DNA of 64,000 nucleotides from Alviniconcha marisindica (GCA_018857735.1 JABMCL010001558.1:197001-261000), one strand, 5' to 3'; positions 37,016 through 49,609 are shown, counted from the stretch's first letter. Program-made: numbers and translations. Notes: generated by a model from the letters alone, not told the origin.

Positions 37016-40000
37016 TTAACGAACTTCAGAGGTGGCCCATCTCATTCTCACCATGGTAGTAGTTTTCTTCACAGGAAACACTTCTGCTGCTGTTGGGCCA
37101 CAGTCATCAGTCAGGTCCTGCAATGCAGGGCTTGGTGCATAGCTGGATGGAGACTTCACTGACATTTCTGAAACCTACACATATAACACCAACACAGCAT
37201 GCAACAAGGGCATCAAATACAGTGAAAATCCTGAATACCATCCTCCAATGGGATCACATTCCTCTCAAAGCCACACTTTTAGAAACTCGCTCTTGATTAC
37301 GTGTAAATCAACCCTTCACAAAGATCACTACTCTTTTTCAAACTACCTTTTGGTGATTTTTGAATTGTGTGAAAAGTAATTCAAGCCAGTTGATAAGTCT
37401 TCATCTCTCCATGAAAGAGTTTAACCTTTTCTTCTTCTTCTGAGACACTGTCTATTATTGGGATGCTGTCAACTGTGATCTTTGAAACAATGCTTGATAA
37501 TAACATCTACTGAAATGTACACATTCATTATCAATTTCAGTAACCGTGACCCACTGTCAAGGTCAAAGGAAGGCGGGAATGGTCATTTATCAGGTTCCAC
37601 TATTGGACTATTTTTACAGGAAGGGGGCAAAAAAATGGAGAGAGAGTTTTATTTTATTTTATTTTTTAAATGAACAGATTTAAAAGAAGTAACAGCTCAA
37701 GTTTTCAACTTCAGAAACTTTTATGAGAAAAGCTTGTTTTGTTAAAATGTTCCTGTACCACCTTGAGAAACATTTTTTGGGGAGTGCGGTGGGAAGTCTT
37801 ATGGTGTGCTGTATTCTAACCTACCTCTGTTACTCTGGATTGTGCAGGGGACGATGGTGGATTACTTTGGTCTTGACTCGATGCTGCTGTGCCCTTCAGC
37901 TGGAAGAGGATATGCCAAAGAACACTAGTTCCTTCCATGGATTGAGGGATATAACTGCATTCTTCTTCAATGGCTTTGGGGTCAGGGTCTGACTGGGACC
38001 TACATTTGGAAGATGGGGATAGTTTTGATGGAGAAATCTCAGGGGTGGCTTCTTCACCAGAGTGTCTGAAGTTCAATTGTTTCAAAATTTGCTTCTGTTT
38101 CAGTGGGTTCTTGTGCTGAGTGTTGTTAATTTCTCCCAATGGACTTGGTGCATTATTGGTTTGCTTGTGCAAGATACTTGCATTCTCTTTCTGGTCGTCA
38201 TCACTATGTACTAGAGACTCTTGTCCAGTTTTGGAAACAGGACTGTCCTCATCATTTTGCTGAAGACATTTTGACATTTTACCTTCTGGGGACTGAGAGG
38301 TGCTAAATTTTGGTCTGTTGTGTGAAAATCTGCTTTTTCCATGCATATTCTGGATATTTGATTGCTTGAAGCTTACATTTTTAACATGGGTTTCTGAGGC
38401 ATCTATGGTGCACCTGGTTTTGTTTTCATTTTCTTCATTGATAGGAATTTCTTTTACATATTTTATTGGGTTAACTGCAGGTGCACAGCTGCGTTTCTCA
38501 TTGTCCTTTTCCTTGATTCTATTTGTTTGTGGAGGTTTTCTTTGTCTTGAATCTCTCTGTACCTCTGGTACATGCATCAAAGAAGCTGAATGTTGACATT
38601 CTGCTTCTAATTCCCACAGGTTCCCTGTGTCTGCAGCGTTTGTTAGCTTCTTATGCTTCATTTCTTTCTGACTTGTTTTAGAAACAGCAGGTCTCTTTTG
38701 TCTTTGATAAGTTTCTGCTTTATCTTGTGAAAACAGGCTATGCTTTGATTTCTTCAGTCTTGGTGTTTGCTGACTGTACACAACTGCTGGAGACCAAGAG
38801 AATGAAGACTTTTTGTTCTTGCTTCTTGTCTTTGGAGATTTGGCACTGTGACTGATTGCTCTTCTCTTCGCAGGCTTTGGCTTAACCCACTCATCTTCAA
38901 AGAGACAAAAGCGTCTGTCTTCTGGATCTGGACTTTCAGGTTCAGTTGGGCTAAACACTGGTAGCTCTAAAAATTGAGAGGACAGATGGATGGAGTCAGG
39001 ATGATTGTCAGGGTGTTCCTTTCTTTGAGAGTTTTTGCTCAGTTTCCTTCCCTTACCTTGGACCTTTCCTCTCTTTGACAGGGAGGACCTTAGAGACTGC
39101 ACTGGTTGAGAAGGTGACTGGATTTTTTCTTCTTTCTTTTGAGAGAAACTTTTTTTGGCTTTTGTTTCATAGGGTAACAAGGTTCCTGGGGATTGTTTTG
39201 CTTCTGTTTGTTTCCCCTTTCTCATTTTGGTTGCATTAAGAAGTTTTGGGGACTGCTTTACCTTTTTGCTGGTCACTTTAGGAGGGCTTTGCCTAAAACG
39301 TTTCTGTTTAGATGGACCGAGATCTTTTTCAGTTTGGTCTCCATCAGAGAGGGGAGACAAAACAAAGGGGCTTGGGGGAGAGTACAGCAATGGGCTCAGA
39401 TTTTGCTGGTACTGTGGAGTAAAGCTGACTCTTGATGCTGGTTGTCGCTTTTCCCTAGCACTGCTCACTCCCTCTCTGAAATGAAAAAAGAGTCATGAAA
39501 AACATGGACAACAGAAATGTACACACACACACACACACACACACACTGAGACATGCACACACTCACACTAACACATGTGTTGACTGGACATAGCTCACAG
39601 CTCTCTCTCTCTTACATGCACTCTCTCTCTCCCTTCCTCATTTATTCAGAAGAATTTTAACAAAGAAAATAAATCCCACAAAGGTTTGTTGATGGTTGTA
39701 TGGATTGGTGATGGGGGGTAGGGGTTGGGAGGGGGCAGGGGTAGGGGGGGGGGGGGGGGGGGGGGGGGGGGTAGGAGAAGAAACCATAAATTGAATATGC
39801 TGTGTTAATGTTCCTGTACCAACTGGCACCCATAGCCTAGTGGTTAGTGCTTTGGACTACTGGTAAGAGGGTCGTGGGTTCGAATCCCATCAGTCATGTG
39901 GGATTTGTCAGCCCTGACTGACTCCTTCCTAGGGCTGGGAATGCCAGAGCTCCTATCCACAGCTGGCTGGTCCAGTGGGGAAGACTGGGACCACACAGCT

Positions 40001-41182
40001 CAGCTTCATCCACAAAACAGATGCTTCTCTGAGGGTGCTGCTCTAATTACTTGACCACCAGTACAGGTGCTGCAGTTCCTGGGATTGGTTAACACTGAGA
40101 TGGTTATGACAGTAAGTGTGGTTGGCAGCCCTGTCCAGTAGTCTCAAACTGAAATGTACATCCATAACATCATCAGCTATCATCATCTATCATTGCATAA
40201 ACAAATAAAATCATCTCAGCTTCTGTAGCCTTCATGCCATGTTCTTGTGATGACCCAGTCTTGGTGTTCTTGCCTCTTTCCTTGCCAGAAGCAGTTCTGT
40301 GTTCAATGTCAGTGAGTACACATAGGTGGAGAGATGTAACAGCAGTCTGCCCTCTAGAGGGGATGCCCACTCAATCAGACTCCGAAACTAAACTAACATT
40401 GTTGTCAGTAGGAGGTGTCCTGTGTATGCTGAATCAGAACGGGTGTCACTTAACACCACCGAAATGACTCAGCAGCAGTGCAGCATCTCTTTCAGATGGC
40501 AGCCCACCAATGATCTAATGTCTTTTCCTATAGACTTCTGGGTAAGGAGCTGTGATGCAGAATGAGTCTTGGGTGTGGTAGGAGATAGGGATGCTAGGAT
40601 GAATGGCACAGACTCCCGAGGTCAGCACAGATGATGTTCCAGTATAAAAAATATAAAAAATCCTGCACTTTTAATGATTTAATCATACACAGATATACTT
40701 TTACAGACTTACCGTCCTCCATTCTTTAGAATGCTCCTTTCATGGTTAGATGGTTGGGATATAACCTCTGGTACTTTGGTTCGTAGCACAAAGGCTCTCC
40801 CTTTGTAAGTTTTTCCATCTTTGTCTCCAGCCTTCAAATTGCCAGCTCCATTTAGCCATTCAGCTGGTAAATTTGCCTTCTGCAATTGTGTCTGCGATTT
40901 CGCACTAGATCTTGGAAAGAGATGCACTACAGGATACTTCAGTTGTTTCTTGTGCTTTGCGGATCCAATTCTTTCCAAGGTTTTGTGTTCAGGTGGTTGT
41001 TTCCTCTTCCAGTAGGTTAGCAGTTTACCTTTGATCTGATCATGAGGAAGGAAAGGGTACAAGATCTTCATCCTGGTTTCATTTTCTTGGCAATATTGCT
41101 TGAAGGTTATCTGAGAGACTGGCTTTGTTTGAAGGTTGCTCAGCCTTTGGTACCACCCAGGTATAACCTTGGTCTTTTCCAT
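37016..41182 (-). CDS. Unrecognised 759-residue Ser/Lys-rich protein with an HMG-box-like N-terminus, 3 exons
   Basis: Exons in transcript order: 41182-40713, 39475-37825, 37174-37016. They have consensus donors (CG|gtaagt, GAG|gtaggt) and acceptors (catttcag, gtgtag), and the phases close, giving 2280 nt including TAA. The start ATG at 41182 directly follows an acceptor at 41184/41185, so a non-coding first exon is likely further upstream. Residues about 18-60 (TFKQYCQENETRMKILYPFL and the following DQIKGKLLTYWKRK) follow the HMG-box helix 1/2 pattern: aromatic, acidic N-R, Y-P, I-x-K-x-L, WK. The third helix is not obvious. The remainder is low-complexity and basic, with many S-P/T-P sites (e.g. 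KQSPKLL, SSFSWSPAVVY), suggesting a phosphorylated, disordered nuclear protein. The C-terminus is short and basic (VKKTTTMVRMRWATSEVR). I cannot name the family; a fast-evolving chromatin or DNA-repair adaptor is a guess. Confidence 0.75.
39744..39771 (+). repeat. Poly-G tract, about 28 bases
   Basis: Longest G run in the window, in intron 1 of the HMG-box-like gene. On the transcribed (minus) strand it reads as poly-C. Confidence 0.95.
39828..40070 (+). repeat. tRNA-derived SINE-like element
   Basis: A-box TAGCCTAGTGGTTAGTGC and B-box GGTTCGAATCC (at about 39878), both close to consensus, head a body rich in AGCCCTGACTGACTCCTTCC-type sequence. The anticodon arm does not fold properly, so it is a SINE head rather than a tRNA gene. 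It lies in intron 1 of the minus-strand gene, opposite orientation. Confidence 0.75.
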
Positions 41183-41302
41183 TTCTGAAAGCAGAAACAT
41201 ATCTGCTTGACAAATTTACATTTGTCCATGTCTTTTGATGAATACATGTATATATTATTTATGGAAACATTTCCACTGCAGATAGTTGTTGTAGTATTAT
41301 AC

Positions 41303-41303
<1 letters not shown>

Positions 41304-41334
<31 letters not shown>
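41304..41334 (+). repeat. Poly-C tract, about 31 bases
   Basis: Uninterrupted C run in the putative 5' UTR intron of the HMG-box-like gene, so its pre-mRNA would carry poly-G. A further G-rich run follows at 41370-41386. Confidence 0.95.
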
Positions 41335-41335
<1 letters not shown>

Positions 41336-41523
41336 CGCAGCTCTGTCCTTTGGTGTGTGTGTTGGGGTGGAGGTGGGGGGGGGGGGTTGTTGCAGGTGAC
41401 TGGATGAAATAATTGACCGCCTTTGTTAAAAAATCAGTATGGGAGCCTGGAACAAACTGTATGTGAGCTCATCCTAAATGTACAACTATCTACCTTTGAA
41501 AGTACATTTCATTCTTTTTTACC

Positions 41524-41686
41524 TACTCGATCTGAAACGCAATCTTCATCCACTTGAAGCAGACGACAAATTGTTAGCCGATTGGTCTCGTGAACTCTCG
41601 CGTTGACTGCGGCACGTGACGTCATCAGTTGCTATCAAACAAGCTTGGTGTCTGCAAGGAAATCACGAGAGAAAAATTTGTTCACA
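41524..41686. promoter_or_regulatory. Head-to-head promoter with overlapping E-box/CRE, shared by the HMG-box-like gene and CFAP97
   Basis: The two coding starts (41182 minus, 41687 plus) are 505 bp apart. A minus-strand donor at 41523 (GAGTAG|gtaaaa) would make the minus gene's first exon start within this stretch. CACGTG at 41613-41618 overlaps a perfect palindromic CRE, TGACGTCA, at 41617-41624. A CCAAT box is present in inverse orientation at about 41580-41584, and an imperfect RFX/X-box-like GTTGCTATCAAAC lies at about 41628-41640, which is of note beside a cilium gene. Motifs are seen; function is inferred. Confidence 0.6.
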
Positions 41687-43143
41687 ATGGATGAAAACGA
41701 CCAAGCTGACGACTTTGATGATTTTTTTGATACTCCTGGGCGGTCCTTGCACGATTCTACAGAACAAGGTGTAAAGTCTGACCAGGCTAGGGCAAGTAAA
41801 CTGAGTCCAGATCGGTCGGCAAAGAAGCGGGGTCGTAATGGTTCTGGCTCAGTAGACAGAAGCAGCATGTCCTCTGATCGTGATGCCAGTCCTGATTGCT
41901 CTAGTGATTCTGTGTCCGAAAGTGACAGTGACTCCCGTAGTCGAAAGCGAAGAAAATCAAAGAGTCGGTCTCAAAGTGCTTCGTCGAGAAGTGGAGGAAG
42001 TTATTCGTCGCATAGTAGTAGAAGTTACTCCTCTGACAACACTCGGACCCGCTCATCCACCAAGAAGGGAGGGAGACACTCACGGTCTCGATCATCAAGC
42101 TCGGACAGGAGCAGGTCCAGGTCCAGAACTGGAACACCAGATTCCCGTGGATATAAAGGAAAGTCGAGAAGTAAACGGCGGGACAGTTACTCCTCAGTTA
42201 CTTCCTCGAGCACCCACTCGGAAAGCAACGATAGTAGAAAGCGGACCCCCAGTCCAAGATCTAAAGAGGCAGCACGTCGCCGGGCATGGGGCACTGAAGA
42301 GAAGTCCAGTAACAGCCGGCAAGACAGACCAAAGACTGCCAAACAACGTTTGGCGGAAGAAAGACCCAGAGGAGACGCATCTCGTAGACGGGGACATAAT
42401 GACAGACATTCTGCTGCGGATTCAGATAGTGACATGACTGATGTCTCTCCAATTTTGTCACCACGCAATGGTTCCGTGAATGGACATGGCAAAGACGTGA
42501 GAGACAAGTATCGAGCTTTTAAACCTGTGTATCAAGCTGTGGAGGATTCTGGCAGGAATATTACCGATGGAGGTGACAGCACAGCCTTAGATTTGAACAT
42601 TCTCATGAAAGCAGTGTCTGAACTTGAGAAACAAAAGCGAGTGAAAGCCAGCACGCGAAGAGTCATGTTTGAACCTCTTCGGGCAAGGCCTATGGACAAA
42701 TCTAACTACACATTCAGCAATGATGACACTCACAGAATAGATGAGGAAAATAAGAGACTGTTGCGACAGATTGTGCGTCAGATGCACACAACAAAAGAAA
42801 GGCGTCCTCGGGCAACAGACCTGAGAATCAAGCAGGCAACGTTAACAGCATCAGCAGTCAATCGCCGCAGAGAGCAACAAAGGATAGAAAATGAAAATTT
42901 GGTGAGAATTATCATTTAACTTCAGGTTAAATCATATCGTAAATTAAATGTTAAAACCTCCTATTTAAAGGACTTAGCCTTCTCAGTTTTAGAAGAAGGA
43001 AACTAATTTGTAAAAATCTTTTTTTAAACATTTAGTCAATATTTTTTTGTAGCATCCCCCCCCCCCAATCCTTGTAGAATGGGTAAAAAAAATGCATAAT
43101 TATAATGAGGTAAAAGAAAATAATTAAGAAATGGCCATACCAC

Positions 43144-43188
<45 letters not shown>

Positions 43189-44247
43189 TTACAGTATATC
43201 AGCCATTTTTTTTATTTCTTCTGTGGTCTGTATGCAGAACTGAGGGCTTGAGGTGTTCTACCCATGATGTCAAAGAACACACTGATGGCATCAAATTGAA
43301 ATGCAGAAAGTGTGCACAAAAAAAGGATCAGTAACATTGACAACTTGGGAATCGACATGAAAACAACAGTACTTTAAGTTGTAAATTTGTTACTGTGGAT
43401 CATGTTCTTTTTATCTGTTCCAAGCATGTGAAGAGTTATTTTTGATTGAAGTCTGAGAAGGCTAGTTCCTTTTATTAAAGGATTATAGTCAATGTAGAAG
43501 AGTTTCTTGCTGTGAAGATGCATGGTGGCCTGAAAACATCGAAAGTGTGCAAATAAGTTCATCTGCACACTTTATTTTGTTCTAGATCATATTATCAATG
43601 ACAATGTTAATAGTACAACAAAAAACTAAAAACTAAATTGCTTCATTTGACAGGGTTTGAGTTAACTGGTAATTTCCCATATTTTACTGGATAAGATAAG
43701 CATTAACAGAAACAAAATCAGCAATTGGTCAGCTGGTCTGGCTGTCATTTTGTTTGCCCAGCTCTAAAAAACAATAATAAAGATGCAGCACGGTGACGTG
43801 TGAGAGAGTGCGTATGTGTGCAAGTGTGTGTGTATGTAACGTGTGTGTGTGTGTTTTAGGGAGCTGGATGTTTGCTAGTACAGCTCAGCTTTGGCAGTAG
43901 TATGGGTTGCCATACAGTATCAGACCATTTACAGTGATTATTTGACTGGTTTCCTTCAAACACTTTTGCTACCTTATAGATGTCACACTGACTTGAAAAA
44001 TGTCTAGCTCAATCACTGATTTGAGGTCTGCATGGTGCAGCCATGTTCATGATGTTGGTTCAGTCTTAGATGAATGAAGAGAGAAAAAGAGTGTCTCCTG
44101 GTGTATTTCATACTTTGTTTGCTACGCATTCCAGTCTTGTTTATGATCTCACTGATAGTGATACTGATACAGATGGCTCAGCATGCAAAATGGCAGCACC
44201 CGCAGTTGTGTTTTCATTGCTGTCATATATATATATATATATATAAG

Positions 44248-44318
<71 letters not shown>

Positions 44319-47300
44319 GCCAGTTTTTAATGAACAAGACCAGAAATGAACTGAACAGTTTCTGTGTCCATAATTTGTATAAATTCATTTGTTCCATTTG
44401 TAGCGATGGGGCCAGTGATGCTTCTTTGCATGGTGGACTGTGCTTGTGGAGACAACTTACCAAAGTTACCCATATTCAGATATATATTGTTTCATAAAAC
44501 TAAATATTATTATATATATCTACTTATTTTGATGGCTCTTGACAGGTCTCTGGATTTAAAGTCAAAGTGGTGAAATATCATGTTACAATTGGTACAGCCT
44601 GCATATTATTATTATAGCATATATATAATGTGTGACTGTGAGAGAAGAGAGCTGAAGCTGTAAAGAGGGAGGAAGATCATGTAAAATGTACATAAATAAA
44701 TTATGTTAATATATATCATTTCATGTCTCATCATCATGGACTGAGTCTATGACACATTTCTAAATCATGGTGTATTTCATTTGTAAATGTTAAGTATTAA
44801 ACTGTTATATTTCACCTTAAGTTCCATTTCTAGGTTCCATTTCTGACACTTAGGTTCCATTGCTGACATTGCCACAGCATTACATTCTGGGGCAGGGTTA
44901 TCAGATAATACATTAATATAAAAGAAACACAACTAATGCTTGCCACGACATGGTGTTATTCTGTTTGTACCTCTTACATAGTCATAGTTACACAGCCAGT
45001 GCCAGTGCTTACAGGAATGGAAAGGAAACAGCATTGATTATTGATACAGCTACAAGCTCTGGTGCCTAGTGGTCAGTAATGCCTCTCAGGACAGGAACAG
45101 GTACCACACATAGGCTTAATTCAATAATTGGCTTTAGCTGAGTTCACACAAAGGCTACAAATATGGCATGGAGGGACCACAACTTTGTAACTGTTCACAT
45201 CAGGGAGACGGTACAAAAGCTTTTGAACTTCTGTGGAGATAAGCTGGGCCCTTGGGCCAGGATTATAGGGATAAACCATGCAGCAGTACTTGATATCCTC
45301 CAGTACTGAGTGATGAAATAGTAATGCATACATGTACTAGACTGGTCTGACTGGTAGCTACATGTATTGTGAAAGACTGTCCAGTCTGAGCTTTGGGATG
45401 GGGAACATGTATCATGAAAGACTGTCCAGTCTGAGCTTTGGGACGGGGAACATGAATCATGAAAGACTGTCCAGTTTGAGTTCTGGGATGGGGATAAACT
45501 AGTTAATTAAAATCTTGACTGACCAGTTATTGTTTTCATGGAGTTAAACCGTTATTGATCACTGTTGTCTTACTGATTTTTTTCCTCCCCCCAGACACCC
45601 TGCACCCCCCCTCCCCACTCACCCAGTCCCCACAAAACAAGTAACACTGGTAGAATTTTGGCACAATATTACCAACACAGCTTTTCTTTTCTTCAAAGCT
45701 TTGGATGATTGAAGGGCCCACACCTAGAGCAGTATAAGACTCTGTTCTTTGAGTTATAAACTTGTATTTAACCTTACAAAGTATTAGCTCAGTGCTCCAT
45801 GAAGAAGGCTAAGGAGGACAGTTGGATTAATTCCCAAACCTTCGGGTTCAAACCCTCACCTTGTAATCATGAGTCTTTAACCTTGTGCTAGTTAGGGCTT
45901 TGGTGTCAGAACTACACTCAAGCTGTTAAAATGTTACAGAGCATAATAATATCAAACATATCAGTTTTGCAGAATAAACTATAAAGTATAATGCAGAAGG
46001 TTGAAACAGGAAAGCTTCCGTTTTGTTGTTGTTTTTGTTTTGTTTTGTTTACAGATAATTATGACTTCATTGCTGTTTACAAAGTCTGTTTTCATCGTTG
46101 TATTATGTAATCATATTTAAACACTGTTGCTGATTTGAATGAAGATTGCTTTCCTTGTTTGTCTCCATTTTGAAGCAAGGCACTGTTTGTGCTAGCATCA
46201 CCTAACGGGAACACACCAAAAGAAAGAGACAGAAGTATAAGTAGTAGGGGGTTTAGAATCACTGTTGATTCCTATTAGTCACGTTTGGCAACTGACAGCA
46301 CAAAGGGAATTGAAATGCCTGGCACGAGCAGTGCTTTCATAGAAACCAAAGTTAGCTTATCAGAACACAACAGTATTTACTTTCCATCTTGGGGAGGTTA
46401 TCTTTTAAATCTGCCCCCCCCCCCCCCAAAAAAAAGGCTTGCACTTCCAGTATAAATAAGCAGAAGGCATATTATTATTATATACCATAGTTTTGATGAG
46501 TTGTTATTATTTTTACTCAGTCCCAAAGGCTGCTCAGCAACTCTGTTTACTTTGCTTGAGCTTGACTTTAAAATACCCAATGATCCTGCATGTGTGGATT
46601 GTTGTTTAACTTCAAGGAAAGCTTTTGTTTGATATTTGTTGCACTTTTTTCTTTCTTTCTGGATTTAGTGTATGTGTTTGGGGGGGGGGGGGGGTGCATT
46701 CTTGTTCTTTTCTAAAGGCTTAGTGGTGGAAGACCAGTTGACTGGCTCAGTGCACAATTAAGGTCATGGCGCTGTTCAAAAATGCTTGGCCTGAAGTGGA
46801 GTTCACTGTAGAGAAAGATAATGACAACTTGTGCGGTTGCCAGGTACTGAACGGGGAGAGGATTTTCTCAATCAGTTTACATCTGGAAACACAATATCTA
46901 ACCTCGGGTATTGTGGAACAGTTCACCAGGGTGTATGTCACTTATGGGTAAATCTGGAAAACTGGGTGTTATTATCAGCAAACAGACGTGTGATTAGACC
47001 AGAGGACCCCTGACAGCAGCAGGCATTGTCGTGTTGTGTGCTATGGTGACTACAAATAGACATGTGACTGACGTGACATATAATTATAGCAAGGAGCCAT
47101 GCTGGTCAGTGGGGTCCTCAGTCCTATTGTTTATTATAATATGTATTAGGGGACAAAACATCTGAGCCTTCCTGCCTGAAACAAATTGTCCATATAATGT
47201 AGCTGAAGATAGATAAATTTGGTTCATCGTGAAAATTGGCATGCCAAAACCTGTTGTGAATGTGAATGGCCATGCTGAGTAGTGATCCTTTGTGCACTGC

Positions 47301-49609
47301 TACAACTTGTTTTACCAAAAGTGTTGTCTGTCATCAAATTCATTCAGCCCAGGACATCTCAAAACATACCCTGACTATTTTGGGGTAAATCGCTCACATT
47401 GAAAAGAAGTCAACAGCCTCATTGCAAATCCCCAGTATTCCCGCTGGCAGTTTGTTACATTTGTACACACATGCATGAACAGTGAATAGTTTGAGGCTCA
47501 GCAGGTCATTGTGGAAGAAAGCTCTGTAACTGGAGTCTTGGCACTGCTGATCAAAAGGTATTGGTGACAGCATTGTGAAAACTAATAGAGACAAATAGTT
47601 TATGTTGGATTGTCAGACTTAGTTAAAGGATTTAACGCCTCCACACAGTTTGTCTAGCAGACTGATAGGGGATAGACCAGTTACAAACTCCTTCTGCCCA
47701 GAGAAACAGTGACAGTAAATGTGTTCCAGAAAGAGGGAGGTAGAATTAGACAAACTGCAGATCATAGACTGACAAAGGCAGGTTTTTTGTTGTTGTTTTT
47801 CATACAGCAGAATGTCACTAAGGTCACCCTAAAAATCACGTGAGAGTGATCAACAACAGTAAAGAAGGAGAAGAAAAAGAAAAGGGAAGGATGGATGGTC
47901 CCTGGCAGGATTCATAATTTACATTAAAATATGACTGGAAAGGTTTTAGGAGAAGTGGTTTTCAATGAAAGAGGGAGGGCCTATCCCAAGGATGGGTAGT
48001 CTTTCATCAAATGTCCCACTGGAAGCATTGTAGCCAATCTTTGACTCCTTTGCTGAATGTCTGTGCTTGGAATTTGATTTATGGTCTTACCACAATGAAG
48101 TGGAGAGTTTCACAGTCTCTTTTGACAACAAGTGGACTGGAAGGCTTTAGCTGCTGGAGATTTTCATTGCCAGTTTTTCCCTTCAAAGCCGAAACTGTAG
48201 CTACTAGGTGTTCTTTTTTTTTTTTTGAGTGGTGGATCAGGATTCATATTCTCTTGGCAGTGTGTGCAGTCAGGCATGACTATGCCCTGTCAGTGTGTGC
48301 CATTGCAGTGGGAATATATAGTCTGTGACAGTGGCAAACATGCATGTCTCAACTGGCTCAGGCTGTATACATCCTGTCCTAAAACCAGACAAAGGGAAAT
48401 CTTAATTTTTAATCTCTACCCATTGGCATGGGATATTGGGTCAGGAGATACTTTTTTTCCAAACTCTGACAGGAGCACACAATATGTGCTATCGATTACA
48501 AGATATGGCATTTGAGTAACAGAGGTCAGTGAGAATGGAGTGCATGGTGAGTGCTAAGTGCCCCACTATATCAGTGCAGCACACTTAACCAGCTTAGCGA
48601 GACAGGTGAGGTCGGCAAACAGCGTTTGTCTGCAGGACAAGTGGTAAGGGTCTGGCACTCAGCCCACTTTTAGCTGCCTCGGTAGATTGAGATATTGCCT
48701 TGAGACCAGTACTGTTTACACCTGTTGTGTCAGATGCTTGGCTCAGTGCATGTGTTAGCGTTTCATTTATCTAGCCCTTTAATTGCCTGTGTGTATAGCA
48801 TTGTGACAAAAACTAAACCTTTTCATTCCCTGCTCATCAAGAACAGTAATGCTAATAGCCCAAGATAGACACAAAAGTAGAATACATAACATTAACGATA
48901 AGAGTTATAATACAAACATGAGGAAAGTACAGTTTATGTGTGGTGAGTGTTAAATTGCTACATTTTTTAAGCATGCAGAACTCATGTTACAAGGGAGTTG
49001 TGGGTGACCCAGAAACTGCCTTCAATGAGCTAAGGATCTGGAACATGTGCATTTATATTTTTTTAGGGAGATCAGAGAAAGTTTAATTTCAGCAATTCAT
49101 GCTGGTTGCAGTTTTATATCATGGAAGGTATACCGGTAGGTAATATATATGTATACATAATTCTTATTTTCCAATAATTGCACATGCAATTATCATTTCT
49201 CTGTGAACTCCCAGATTACAACGATACATTTTCATCTTTTTCATACCGTTGTAACAGGGAACTCTCTTCGTGTTTTTAGGCATTCCTGAAGAGGCTGCAG
49301 AACATCAGGCCTTCAAGGGGCATCTCCCGAAATGAGCAGCTGTCCTCTTACAACTCCACCGTCCTGCATGGCATCCCCATTGCCACCCTGCACCCCACCA
49401 AGACAAGCCACCGCAGTGGCCGCGAGTCCAGTGCCAGCAGTGTCATGAGCAGCCTGGGGCGCACACGCAGCCTGAGCAGCATTCACAGTGCTGCAACGGC
49501 ATCATCGATTGGTACCAACGCATCCCGCCAGAGCAGCCGTGCTGGGAGCAGGCCTACCAGCGCCAAGAAGTCGGTGAGGGAAAAGCCTCCATGGAATGAC
49601 CGATGGTGA
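41687..49609 (+). CDS. CFAP97: CFAP97 (Hemingway/KIAA1430 family), complete, 2 exons
   Basis: Cilia- and flagella-associated protein 97; Drosophila hemingway is needed for motile cilia and sperm flagella. Exon 1 is 41687-42901 (405 codons) and exon 2 is 49280-49609 (109 codons plus TGA), joined in phase 0 across a 6.4-kb intron. The N-terminus is acidic with DDFDDFFDTPGRSL. Residues about 75-230 are an SR/RS-rich stretch. The conserved helical region starts near residue 339 with NYTFSNDDTHRIDEENKRLL. It crosses the exon junction as NRRREQQRIENENL-AFLKRLQNIRPSRGISR, the family signature. The C-terminus is Ser-rich and ends in PPWNDRW. The reading frame stays open 28 codons upstream to an ATG at 41603, within the promoter. 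I chose 41687 because its acidic start fits the family. No frameshift or missing part was seen. Confidence 0.95.
43655..44022 (+). repeat. Dispersed repeat family B, copy 2
   Basis: Similar to 11205-11545 in the same orientation, with an expanded TG-rich middle (about 43800-43858). See copy 1 for the shared blocks. Confidence 0.8.
44226..44315. repeat. AT microsatellite
   Basis: About 90 bp of TA dinucleotides with one short interruption (AAGAAA). Confidence 0.95.
45371..45505. repeat. Three tandem copies of a 45-bp unit, CFAP97 intron
   Basis: GAAAGACTGTCCAGTCTGAG starts units at 45371, 45416 and 45461. The period is a multiple of three, so the reverse strand is open with a 15-residue repeat. 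There is no evidence that it is translated. Confidence 0.93.
45785..45870 (+). repeat. Possible tRNA-derived SINE head
   Basis: ATTAGCTCAGTGCTCC (A-box-like) and GGGTTCAAACCC (B-box-like, at about 45844) spaced about 50 bp apart. The body is not matched to the other copies. Confidence 0.45.

Larger units (their letters stand above)
42902..49279. other. CFAP97 intron 1, repeat-filled
   Basis: No additional exon is needed, because exon phases and the conserved protein signature join directly. It holds AT microsatellites (43145-43186, 44226-44315), a family B copy, a 45-bp minisatellite, a tRNA-like head near 45785 and poly-G at 46680-46694. Confidence 0.85.

Noticed and set aside
37723..37992. 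Plus-strand 89-codon frame with hydrophobic stretch
   Set aside because: Antisense to the HMG-box-like gene's exon 2; no independent support.
39836..39905. Candidate tRNA gene
   Set aside because: A- and B-boxes are good but the anticodon arm and acceptor stem do not pair; treated as a SINE head.
41880..42437. 185-codon open frame overlapping CFAP97
   Set aside because: Alternate frame of the SR-rich CFAP97 exon; the CFAP97 frame carries the conserved protein.
46747..46951. Small open frames on both strands in the CFAP97 intron
   Set aside because: No splice-site context or recognisable motif; length is within chance expectation.
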